Origin: Clostridia bacterium
GTDB lineage: Bacteria > Bacillota_A > Clostridia > Christensenellales > Aristaeellaceae
Assembly (NCBI GenBank): GCA_017398245.1
Contig: JAFQGN010000037.1
Span: 1-16,525, forward strand
Length of the DNA: 16,525 nucleotides
Direction: 5' to 3'
The position numbers and the translations under genes were made by a program. Below, piece by piece: positions 7,087 to 13,268 of the stretch (position 1 is the first letter of the stretch; each line of letters starts with the position of its first letter). The notes under the pieces were generated by a model. The model was not told the DNA's origin and made no database searches. It saw nothing but the letters and a program-made list of their open reading frames with translations.

Positions 7087-7686
7087 TTATGAGTCGGTTG
7101 CATATTCTTCCGGCGGGTTGCCGGGAGATGTTTCGGGAAATGGGGGAAGGTCTTCCAGCAGATGTGCAAACTGCGCGGGCATGGAAGCTTCGTTCGCCTG
7201 CAGGCGAAGAAGCTCGCTGCCGCCGCGCCAGTGGATCTCGACGAGCATGTCGCGCAGTTCCTCCTGCACAGGGCCGCTTGCGCGGGAGAGGATGAGCTGC
7301 GGCTCCCAGCTGTACAGGGCTGTGCCCCCGGCGGCGATGTCCGCGCATTCATTATACCATATCGGCGAGGCGAGCGCATCGCACATTTTCTGGCTGAGGC
7401 CGACGGTGATGCGCACATCGCGCAGAATCTGGCCGGTTGTATTCTGCAAAACGAGATCGTAATGCACGGGGCGGCTGTCTGCGGAGGAGGCGTGTTCATC
7501 CGGCACATCGCAAAGGCGGAAGCCCACGGTGAAGAAGCGGCTTTCGGCGGCGTCGACGGCCGAGGCGTATTGCGCGGGGGTATAGGGTTTGCCCTCGCGC
7601 AGAACGGTTTTCGGCGCGCTGCAGCCGGACAGCAGAAGCGCAATGGCCGCAAGGAGCGCGCACAGGGGCCGGTTCGGGCGGCGCAT
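7087..7686 (-). CDS. Predicted lipoprotein of unknown function
   Basis: This 199-residue protein has a basic start, a hydrophobic stretch (residues 8-20) and a lipobox LLSGC with the lipidated cysteine at C22. It is therefore predicted to be exported and anchored on the outer face of the membrane. The mature part contains the segments PVHYDLVLQNTTGQILRDVRITVGLS and ALYSWEPQLIL, which look like a beta-sandwich similar to FxLYD-type domains. That fold guess is weak and I do not recognise the family. AAGGAG lies 9 bases ahead of the ATG. The gene lies 118 bp after hydS and 18 bp before the DRTGG-like gene on the same strand, so it is probably co-transcribed with cytosolic signalling genes, which is unusual. 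The ending is rich in Pro, Glu and Ser. Confidence 0.75.
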   Translation of the reverse strand: MRRPNRPLCALLAAIALLLSGCSAPKTVLREGKPYTPAQYASAVDAAESRFFTVGFRLCDVPDEHASSADSRPVHYDLVLQNTTGQILRDVRITVGLSQKMCDALASPIWYNECADIAAGGTALYSWEPQLILSRASGPVQEELRDMLVEIHWRGGSELLRLQANEASMPAQFAHLLEDLPPFPETSPGNPPEEYATDS

Positions 7687-7804
7687 AGGGTCACGCTCCT
7701 TTTTGAGCCGGTTTTTTTGAGGAAGTGCTTCTTTGGCGCGGAAGGCCTTCTTTTTTGTACAGGCCGCTGTTTACCGCGTGAAGGGGCGTGCGGTGCGCAT
7801 GCTC

Positions 7805-9121
7805 CTATTGTTTGTCGCGCGTCTGTTCGGAGATATCCATCATGCGGGCGGCCATTTCGCGCACCTGTTCTTTGAGAAGGAACATGCAGTCCATTTCGCG
7901 CGCGTAGCCGGCGACGATATCCTCGGCCAGGGCGCGGCAGGTGGGCGAGCCGCAGCTGCCGCAATCGAGCCCGGGCAGCTTTTTGCAGGTGGCTTCGATC
8001 TTGTCCATTTTGGCCAGAGCCGATTTGAAATCGGTATCGAGCTTCATGGATTCGAGCGAGCGGATAGGCTCATCAAAGGCGAGGCGCTTGCGCATATCGG
8101 TCAGGAGGGTATCGGAAACGGTATCCTCCGGGGTGAGCTTGGGCAGCTTGCTGACCAGACCGCGGATGCGGTTGCGGGCGAGGTAGAGGTTTTCGAACGC
8201 GATGGGGCCGCCGACGCAGCCGCCCACGCATGCAAGGCCTTCGAAGAAGCGCAGATCGGGCAGCTGATCGTTTTCGATGGCCTCCAGAACGCGGCTGACG
8301 TTGTCAATGCCGTCCACCGCAAGGGCTTCTTCCAGACCGAGCATGGCGCATTCGCCGCCCGAGCGCGCCCAGCCGATGCCCAGCGCCGTCTGGCGGCTGT
8401 CGGTATCGTAGGTTACGAGGGTATCGCGCCGCAGCTGGTGGCTGAGCAGGCCGTAGATCTCCAGCATGGAGATGGCGCCGTCCACTTCGGATTTGGCATG
8501 GCCGATGGGGTTGCGGATGGCGGTGGCCTTCGCCGGGCAGGGGGTGATGAAGAAGCAGCCCACTTCGTCGCGCGAGCAGTCCATTTCGGCGCAGAATTCA
8601 TCCTTGGCCATGATGGCCGCGGCCTCCATAGGGCTTTTGACATCGACGATATTGTCGATCAGGTCCGGGAAGCGGATCTGAATAAGGCGCATGACGGCCG
8701 GGCAGGCGGAGGAGATGAGCGGCTTGGGGCAGTCGGGATCGCGCAGCTTTTCCTGTATGGCGCGGGCGACGACCTCGGCCCCGCGGGCAACGTCAAACAC
8801 GGCGTCAAAGCCCATGCGCCTCAGGCCGCTCGGTATGCTGGCCACGTTTTTGAGGTTTTTGAACTGGCCGTACAGCGTGGGCGCGGGAAGCGCGATCTTA
8901 TAGCGGAAACGGTTGATGGAGGAGAGAGGATCGGTCACGGCCACTTTGGCGTGGTGCTGGCAGACGCGGATGCATTCGCCGCAATCGATGCACAGATCGT
9001 CCACAATTTTGGCGCGGCCGCCGCGAATGCGGATGGCCTCGGTGGGGCAGCGCTTGAGACAGTTTGTACAGCCCACGCACTTGCCTTTATCGAGCCTTAC
9101 GGAGTGATGGTTCAGTTCCAA
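7805..9121 (-). CDS. hydS: Group-D-like (putative H2-sensing) [FeFe]-hydrogenase
   Basis: This 438-residue protein has an N-terminal two-[4Fe-4S] ferredoxin (C15/18/21/25 and C44/47/50/54), a shortened H-cluster domain and a C-terminal Fe-S domain of the PF04060 type (C387, C390, C395, probably C412). The four cubane ligands of the H-cluster are kept: C140 in SSACP, C195 in TPCPAK, and C298 and C302 in LACVGGC. Positions matching the proton relay are altered: A139 for the catalytic cysteine, T193 for the methionine of MPC, A201 for the motif-2 glutamate, and L296 for the second methionine. This pattern fits sensory group D enzymes rather than fast catalysts. No PAS, phosphatase or kinase domain is fused, so the signal must pass to a separate partner. 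A TTG start is used (see the RBS entry). Confidence 0.88.
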   Translation of the reverse strand: MELNHHSVRLDKGKCVGCTNCLKRCPTEAIRIRGGRAKIVDDLCIDCGECIRVCQHHAKVAVTDPLSSINRFRYKIALPAPTLYGQFKNLKNVASIPSGLRRMGFDAVFDVARGAEVVARAIQEKLRDPDCPKPLISSACPAVMRLIQIRFPDLIDNIVDVKSPMEAAAIMAKDEFCAEMDCSRDEVGCFFITPCPAKATAIRNPIGHAKSEVDGAISMLEIYGLLSHQLRRDTLVTYDTDSRQTALGIGWARSGGECAMLGLEEALAVDGIDNVSRVLEAIENDQLPDLRFFEGLACVGGCVGGPIAFENLYLARNRIRGLVSKLPKLTPEDTVSDTLLTDMRKRLAFDEPIRSLESMKLDTDFKSALAKMDKIEATCKKLPGLDCGSCGSPTCRALAEDIVAGYAREMDCMFLLKEQVREMAARMMDISEQTRDKQ

Positions 9122-9128
9122 TGCTGCG

Positions 9129-9136
9129 CCTCCTTT
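9129..9136 (-). promoter_or_regulatory. Shine-Dalgarno deciding a TTG start for hydS
   Basis: On the minus strand AAAGGAGG is followed by 7 bases and then TTG at 9121-9119. An in-frame stop lies just upstream of the site and no ATG or GTG lies between, so TTG is the only start that fits. The resulting N-terminus leads directly into the first ferredoxin motif. Confidence 0.8.
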
Positions 9137-9153
9137 AGCGGTTTATGGAAAGT

Positions 9154-9582
9154 TCAGGCAAGGGCAAAGATCATTTCGATCTTGGTGCCCGTACCCACTT
9201 TGGACTGGATATTGAAGGTATCGGCATTGCGGGCCATGTTGCTCAGGCCCATGCCGGCGCCAAAGCCCATCATGCGCGCGTCGTCGCTGGCGGTGGAATA
9301 GCCCTCCTGCATGGCGCGCTCGATATCCGGAATGCCGGGGCCGACGTCGGTCACGAAGAGGGTGATATCGTTCTCGCCCACGACCAGCTCCATCTCGCCG
9401 CCGTCGGAATGGATGACGAGGTTGATCTCGGCTTCGTACGATGCGATGGAGATGCGGCGGATGACGCCTGAGGAAACGCCGAGCTTCTTTAAGATACGTT
9501 TGATCTTGCCCGAGGCTTCGCCCGCGGTGACAAAATCATCGGCGGCGACGGGAAAAACTTCTCTTAATTCTGCCATGCTCAT
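9154..9582 (-). CDS. RsbT/RsbW-like ATPase, putative serine kinase (GHKL fold)
   Basis: This 142-residue protein is a small GHKL fold of the anti-sigma-factor/RsbT kind: N-box ISIASYEAEINLVIHS (E50/N54), G1 box TDVGPGIPD (D79-G83), EGYSTASDD (93-101) and GFGAGMGL (106-113), ending in GTGTKIEM. The GYST segment and a single domain without receiver or DHp are typical of RsbT-type serine kinases, which phosphorylate STAS proteins. No STAS gene is in the window. The first ATG (9582) overlaps the stop of the upstream gene in ATGA. GAGG is only 3 bases from it but 9 bases from the second ATG at 9576, so the true start may be 9576. It lies directly ahead of hydS, making it a good candidate for its signalling partner. 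Confidence 0.85.
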   Translation of the reverse strand: MSMAELREVFPVAADDFVTAGEASGKIKRILKKLGVSSGVIRRISIASYEAEINLVIHSDGGEMELVVGENDITLFVTDVGPGIPDIERAMQEGYSTASDDARMMGFGAGMGLSNMARNADTFNIQSKVGTGTKIEMIFALA

Positions 9583-9932
9583 ATACCTCGCTTGATCGCA
9601 TTCAGGCCGTTGGAATAGAGGATGCCGCTGGAGACATACATGCCGTTGCGGGTGGACATGACGAGGATCTCGTTCTCTTCCGCCATTTCCAGAATGTCGT
9701 CGGAAGGCTTTTTGCCGCGCACGAACACCACGCAGTGGATATCCAGCATTTCGCAGGTACGCATGACCTGGGTGTTCAGAAGGCCGGTGAGGAGCACCAT
9801 GTTCTCCTTGGGAAAGGCCAGAACGTCGCTCATCATATCGCCGGAAAAGGCGGTGAGCAGTTCCATTTCAAGCTGGTCTTTGCCGGTGTATACCTCTGCT
9901 TCCAGAAGCTGAGCGATCTCGGCAGCTTTCAT
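9579..9932 (-). CDS. DRTGG-like single-domain protein (first copy)
   Basis: This 117-residue cytosolic protein is the first gene of the minus-strand hydrogen locus. It has a short helical start (MKAAEIAQLLEAEVYTG), a central GLLNTQVMRTCEMLDIHCVVFVRGK strand-helix-strand and a C-terminal AEENEILVMSTRNGMY segment. This is the pattern of stand-alone DRTGG-type proteins, and it is distantly similar to the copy at 6727-7068. Its biochemical role is unknown; ligand binding is inferred from the domain family. AAGGAGG lies 10 bases ahead of the ATG, and a strong promoter lies 53-81 bp upstream. It overlaps the next gene by 4 bp, showing tight coupling with the RsbT-like kinase. Confidence 0.72.
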   Translation of the reverse strand: MKAAEIAQLLEAEVYTGKDQLEMELLTAFSGDMMSDVLAFPKENMVLLTGLLNTQVMRTCEMLDIHCVVFVRGKKPSDDILEMAEENEILVMSTRNGMYVSSGILYSNGLNAIKRGI

Positions 9933-9965
9933 TGTATATCGTCCTCCTTGGGAATGTTATGGATG

Positions 9966-9983
9966 CGCTTAAAACCTTAACAT
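9966..9983 (-). promoter_or_regulatory. Rex-like imperfect palindrome at the start of the sensor operon
   Basis: On the minus strand ATGTTAA, a 4-base spacer and TTAAGCG match 10 of 14 positions of the clostridial Rex consensus TTGTTAA-N4-TTAACAA. The left half fits well (6/7), the right half poorly (4/7). It lies just downstream of the -10 box, where a repressor would block transcription. The match is suggestive only. Confidence 0.3.
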
Positions 9984-9984
9984 C

Positions 9985-10013
9985 ATTATACAGGTATACA
10001 GGCGGTAAATCAA
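9985..10013 (-). promoter_or_regulatory. Strong sigma-A promoter of the sensor operon
   Basis: On the minus strand TTGATT (10008-10013), a 17-bp spacer and a perfect TATAAT (9985-9990) stand 53-81 bp before the first ATG at 9932. This is the only good promoter ahead of the DRTGG/kinase/hydS genes. Confidence 0.8.
9987..10002. repeat. Tandem 8-bp direct repeat in the promoter spacer
   Basis: TATACAGG occurs twice in immediate succession (9987-9994 and 9995-10002). One copy overlaps the -10 box and the other lies in the spacer of the sensor-operon promoter. Directly repeated sites one turn or less apart can be regulator boxes. No known regulator is recognised. Confidence 0.5.
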
Positions 10014-10048
10014 TCCCGGGGCGGGGTATTCTTGTTGGCAAATTTCCC

Positions 10049-10074
10049 TATACGGGCTGAGGTACAGCCGTATA
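10049..10074. other. Hairpin in the divergent intergenic region
   Basis: TATACG-G-GCTG pairs with CAGC-CGTATA around a 5-base loop, a 10-bp stem with one bulged G. It lies between the divergent promoters (sensor operon on the minus strand, DUF4253-like gene on the plus strand). No U-run follows it, so it is not a terminator. The 252-bp region shows no other gene. Confidence 0.45.
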
Positions 10075-10118
10075 TTGTGCCTGACGACGATGTGTGTGTA
10101 CAACATGGAGTGGATGTG

Positions 10119-10147
10119 TTGCTGGGAGCGGGGAGCTCTGGTATACT
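10119..10147 (+). promoter_or_regulatory. Promoter of the DUF4253-like gene
   Basis: TTGCTG (10119-10124), a 17-bp spacer and TATACT (10142-10147), with an extended -10 TGG just before it. It lies 38 bp upstream of the ATG at 10185. Confidence 0.7.
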
Positions 10148-10184
10148 AAAGACAAGACTTGTGCCAATAAGGAGAAGGTAGAAA

Positions 10185-11033
10185 ATGAAGAAAAGAGCAC
10201 TGCTGCTGTGTGCGGCGCTTCTGCTGGGTATTTGCATGTGCGCGGCCGCGCAGGAGACCGACGCAGGCATGGGCGTATTCCCGCTGGTTAAGAAGAGCGG
10301 GATAAAATGGGTGGACCAGCTGATGCGGAGGCTGGACATGCCCTATACGCTGGTATACGGCGAAGAATTGGAACCGGAAAAGCTGATAGACTGGTACTGC
10401 GCGGGGCATGCAGCGGGATATGTGCCGGTGATCGTTGAGCCGACGGAGGAGATGAGCCGCCATGTGCTGCGCAGCGGCGGGCTTTGGGACAACAGAAAGG
10501 AAGCGCTGAAGGAAGCGGAGAAAATATACGGGCAGCGATACAGCGCGGAGAACCTTCGTGGGGAAACGGAACTGAGCGAGGAGATAAAAAACGCGATCGG
10601 GTTTTACGGCGATCTGCTTTCGGTATATACGCCGCAGAAGCTGTGTGCGCTGATGCTGGTGCCGGCGGAGGAGATATGGCAGCTGCCCACGTACCTGCCC
10701 ACAGGCGGCATGCGCGAGGACATACCGGACAACGCCGAACAGACGGCTGTGCTGCGGCACTGGTACAACCAGTACGGCTGCATGCCGCTGCTCTGGCGCG
10801 GAGATGGCTGGGACGTGCTGTTTGCGCAGCCGCCCAAGGCCGCGCTCAAGCAGCTCGCGTTTTCGCTGGAGCTGGAGAACTTTTGCCCGGTGTATCGTGA
10901 TTCGTTTGCAAGCGTCATGCTCAAGTATTTTATGCAAAGCGATGAGACGGGAATATACAGCCTGATCTGGCCGGAGGACGGGGATGACCTGATGTGGTGG
11001 CTGTATGACGAGCCGGAGGAATATATCATGTAA
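10185..11033 (+). CDS. Secreted DUF4253-like protein
   Basis: This 282-residue protein has a cleavable signal peptide (residues 1 to about 22: basic KKR, hydrophobic core, AAA-type cleavage site, no lipobox context). The C-terminal half contains HWYNQYGCMPLLW (192-204), AQPPKAALKQLAF (214-226) and ENFCPV (231-236). These fit the DUF4253 pattern of a W-x2-YG segment, a PP pair, then an LA-x-E-x3-FCP segment. The middle segment YVPVIVEPTEEM (79-90) also resembles the N-terminal half of that family. DUF4253 proteins have no known function and are usually cytosolic, so the signal peptide is unusual. AAGGAG (10169-10174) precedes the ATG. It stands alone, divergent from the hydrogen sensor operon, with the AlaX gene following from its own promoter. 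Confidence 0.65.
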   Translation: MKKRALLLCAALLLGICMCAAAQETDAGMGVFPLVKKSGIKWVDQLMRRLDMPYTLVYGEELEPEKLIDWYCAGHAAGYVPVIVEPTEEMSRHVLRSGGLWDNRKEALKEAEKIYGQRYSAENLRGETELSEEIKNAIGFYGDLLSVYTPQKLCALMLVPAEEIWQLPTYLPTGGMREDIPDNAEQTAVLRHWYNQYGCMPLLWRGDGWDVLFAQPPKAALKQLAFSLELENFCPVYRDSFASVMLKYFMQSDETGIYSLIWPEDGDDLMWWLYDEPEEYIM

Positions 11034-11039
11034 AGCGGC

Positions 11040-11068
11040 TTGCCAAAAGGCGCGCGTCGGGATATGAT
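11040..11068 (+). promoter_or_regulatory. Promoter of the alaX-HAD operon
   Basis: TTGCCA (11040-11045), a 17-bp spacer and TATGAT (11063-11068) stand 34 bp before the ATG at 11102. It starts 7 bp after the previous stop codon. No terminator separates the two genes, so read-through from the DUF4253-like gene is also possible. Confidence 0.6.
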
Positions 11069-11101
11069 AAACATACCGATAAACACACAGGAGACAAGGC
11101 G

Positions 11102-12304
11102 ATGACGGAAAGATTGTATTACGAGGACCCGTATCTGCTGAAATTTGAGGCGAAGGTGACAAAGGCCGAACCGGCGGAAAACGGGCAGGATATATGGCTG
11201 GACAGGAGCGCGTTTTACCCTACCAGCGGCGGCCAGCCCTATGATTTTGGCACGATCGGCGGCAAAAAGGTGCTGAACGTGGAAGTGCGCGAGGGCGACG
11301 TGGTGCACACGATTGAAGGCGAACTGCACGCGGGCGACGAGGTGTTCTGCGAGATCGACCCCGTGCGCCGAAAGGATCACATGCAGCAGCATTGCGGCGA
11401 GCATATGCTGGCGTATCTGGTGTGGAAAAACTACGGCGGATTCACGCACGGGCTGCACATCGGCGAGGAGTTTTCCTCCATCGATGTGACGATGCCGGAC
11501 GGCGAAATGCACCTGAGCGACGAGCAGCTGATCGCCTTGGAAGAGGAATGGAACGAGTGGATAGAGCGAAACGAGCAGGTGAAATGCTGGTTCCCCAGCG
11601 ATGAAGAGCTGGCCGCGCTGCCCATGCGCAAGGATTCGAGCGTGAAAGAGCACATCCGCATCGTGCATATCGCGCCGGACGAATACGTGGCCTGCGGCGG
11701 AACGCACCCGCGCAGCACGGGCGAGATCGGCTGCGGAAGGATACTGGACGCGAAGCCCAGCAGGGGCAAAATGCGCCTTTCGTTCGTGTGCGGCATGCGC
11801 GCCGTGCGCGATAACCGCAAAAAGACGGACCAGTGCCTCGCGGCGGCGGAGCTGCTCTCCGCCCAGTGGACGGGGCTGGCCGGCGCGGTGCAGAGGCTGA
11901 TCGAGAAAAATGCGGAGCTGACGAGCCAGATGCGCTATCTGCAGCGGGATACCGCCGCGATGCAGCTGGAGGGCGCGTATTCTTCGGCAAAGAATGCGCC
12001 GGACGGCAAAAAGATAGTAGGCATGTGCTTTGCGAACATGGACATGGCCGCCATGCGCGAAGCCGCGGGCGCGATCGCCGAAAAATACGATTGCTATGTG
12101 CTGGTCGCTTCGCAAAACGAGAGCGGCGCGGTGCTCAGCTTTGTGCGCGGGGCGGGCTGCTCTGCCGCGATGGGCAAGCTGCTTTCCGAAACAGCGAAGG
12201 CCAACGGCGGCAAGGGCGGCGGCAGGCCCGATTTTGCGCAGGGTTCGGCCGAAAACGCGCGCGCGGCGATCGATTTTGCCGTGGCGCGGCTCGGGCAGGC
12301 ATAA
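11102..12304 (+). CDS. AlaX-type alanyl-tRNA editing protein with DHHA1 domain
   Basis: This 400-residue protein is related to the editing half of alanyl-tRNA synthetase. It hydrolyses mischarged Ser- or Gly-tRNA(Ala) in the cytosol (family knowledge). The N-terminal translation-factor-like beta-barrel has DRSAFYPTSGGQPYD (34-48). The zinc site is formed by H93 and H97 (HMQQH, where most relatives have HTxQH) and by C198 and H202 (CGGTH). A helical linker with coiled-coil character (about 240-290) leads to a DHHA1 domain ending in the glycine-rich GGKGGGRPDFAQG (369-381). The length is usual for the long AlaX form. An AGGAG site lies upstream of the ATG. The HAD gene follows 23 bp after the stop. 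Confidence 0.9.
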   Translation: MTERLYYEDPYLLKFEAKVTKAEPAENGQDIWLDRSAFYPTSGGQPYDFGTIGGKKVLNVEVREGDVVHTIEGELHAGDEVFCEIDPVRRKDHMQQHCGEHMLAYLVWKNYGGFTHGLHIGEEFSSIDVTMPDGEMHLSDEQLIALEEEWNEWIERNEQVKCWFPSDEELAALPMRKDSSVKEHIRIVHIAPDEYVACGGTHPRSTGEIGCGRILDAKPSRGKMRLSFVCGMRAVRDNRKKTDQCLAAAELLSAQWTGLAGAVQRLIEKNAELTSQMRYLQRDTAAMQLEGAYSSAKNAPDGKKIVGMCFANMDMAAMREAAGAIAEKYDCYVLVASQNESGAVLSFVRGAGCSAAMGKLLSETAKANGGKGGGRPDFAQGSAENARAAIDFAVARLGQA

Positions 12305-12327
12305 CGATACGGAAGCGAGGGGTTCAA

Positions 12328-13041
12328 ATGGCAGGGTTCAAGGGCGCCATTTTTGATATGGACGGAACGCTCGTGGAGAGCATGATCGAATGGAGAAAGC
12401 AGAACATTGCCTTTGCAAAGAGGCATAATATCGAGATTCCTGAGGAGATACGCGGAAAAGAGCTGGAAACCTCCTCGCACAAGGCGTGCAAGATCTACGC
12501 CGAGCTGCACCCGGAGCTGGGCATGGACGCAGACGAGATCGAACGCGAATACGAATGCGCGCTGCTGCCCATCTACTGCAACGAGGTGCAGAAGAAAAAG
12601 GGCGTGGTGCCGTTTCTGGAAATGCTTAAGGCCAACGGCGTGAAGATGTGCGTGGCGACGGCGACGGCAAGCCCCATCGCAAAACAGGCGCTGGAGGCGC
12701 ATGGGCTGCTCAAGTACATGGAGTTCGTGATCTCCAGCCCGGAAATGGGCATGAGCAAGGCAAAGCCGATCTATTTCCCGAGGGTGGCCGAAATGCTGGG
12801 CGTCGACAAGGACGACTGCGTTGTGTTTGAGGATGCGCGCTATGCCGTGGAGAGCGCGTACATCGCCGGGATGCGCGTGTTCGCGGTGGAAGACTGGTGC
12901 GCGCGCGGCAGCTGGGACGAGATCCGGAAAATGGCGACGGTGTTCCGCAAGGATTACGAAGGGCTGCTGCCGGTGGTGCAGGCGATGTTCGCCGCGGACC
13001 GCTGCTGCACGATGCAGCTGGCTGGCGGAAAATGCGAATAA
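12328..13041 (+). CDS. HAD-superfamily hydrolase, beta-phosphoglucomutase-like phosphatase
   Basis: This 237-residue protein shows all four HAD motifs: DMDGTLVES (D10 nucleophile, D12), TATASP with T111, SKAKP with K146, and VVFEDARYAVESA (E168, D169). The helical cap of about 80 residues between motifs I and II places it in the C1-cap subfamily of sugar-phosphate phosphatases and mutases. The substrate cannot be read from the sequence. The frame is open far upstream, overlapping alaX, but the ATG at 12328 has GAGGGG just ahead and begins with the motif I strand, so the upstream extension is rejected. It shares an operon with the tRNA-editing gene and is followed by a strong terminator. Confidence 0.88.
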   Translation: MAGFKGAIFDMDGTLVESMIEWRKQNIAFAKRHNIEIPEEIRGKELETSSHKACKIYAELHPELGMDADEIEREYECALLPIYCNEVQKKKGVVPFLEMLKANGVKMCVATATASPIAKQALEAHGLLKYMEFVISSPEMGMSKAKPIYFPRVAEMLGVDKDDCVVFEDARYAVESAYIAGMRVFAVEDWCARGSWDEIRKMATVFRKDYEGLLPVVQAMFAADRCCTMQLAGGKCE

Positions 13042-13054
13042 TGATGGCGGTTTT

Positions 13055-13090
13055 GAGCGAGCCCTGCCGAGCGGCAGGGCTCGCTCTTTT
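13055..13090 (+). terminator. Strong intrinsic terminator after the HAD gene
   Basis: A perfect 14-bp stem (13055-13068 with 13073-13086) with a 4-base loop is followed by TTTT. It starts 13 bp after the HAD stop codon and is also the first hairpin of the array that follows. Confidence 0.9.
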
Positions 13091-13243
13091 ACGCGGAAGC
13101 AGGGCCTTGCCGGCCCTGCCTTTATGGAATGCTCCCGCCGGACGGAAGCCGGCGGGAGCTTGAGGAAGCGGAGGCAAAGCCCGCGGCTTTGCCTTATGGG
13201 AAGAGAGCGCCGGAGCAGGCCCGGCGCTCTCTTAAACGCGGTA

Positions 13244-13268
13244 AGCAGGGCTGCGCCCTGCTCTTTTT
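13244..13268 (+). terminator. Terminator-like sixth hairpin of the array
   Basis: An 8-bp stem (13244-13251 with 13255-13262) with a 3-base loop is followed by a C and then five T. It could stop any plus-strand transcript that escapes the first terminator. Confidence 0.55.

Noticed and set aside
6725..7348. Upstream extension of the PHP frame across the DRTGG-like gene
   Set aside because: The extension is Arg-rich and low in complexity, the shadow of the genes in another frame. The PHP fold starts at 6724.
11833..12327. Upstream extension of the HAD reading frame inside alaX
   Set aside because: This part is Arg/Gly-rich shadow sequence of alaX. The HAD fold begins at the ATG at 12328, which has its own ribosome binding site.
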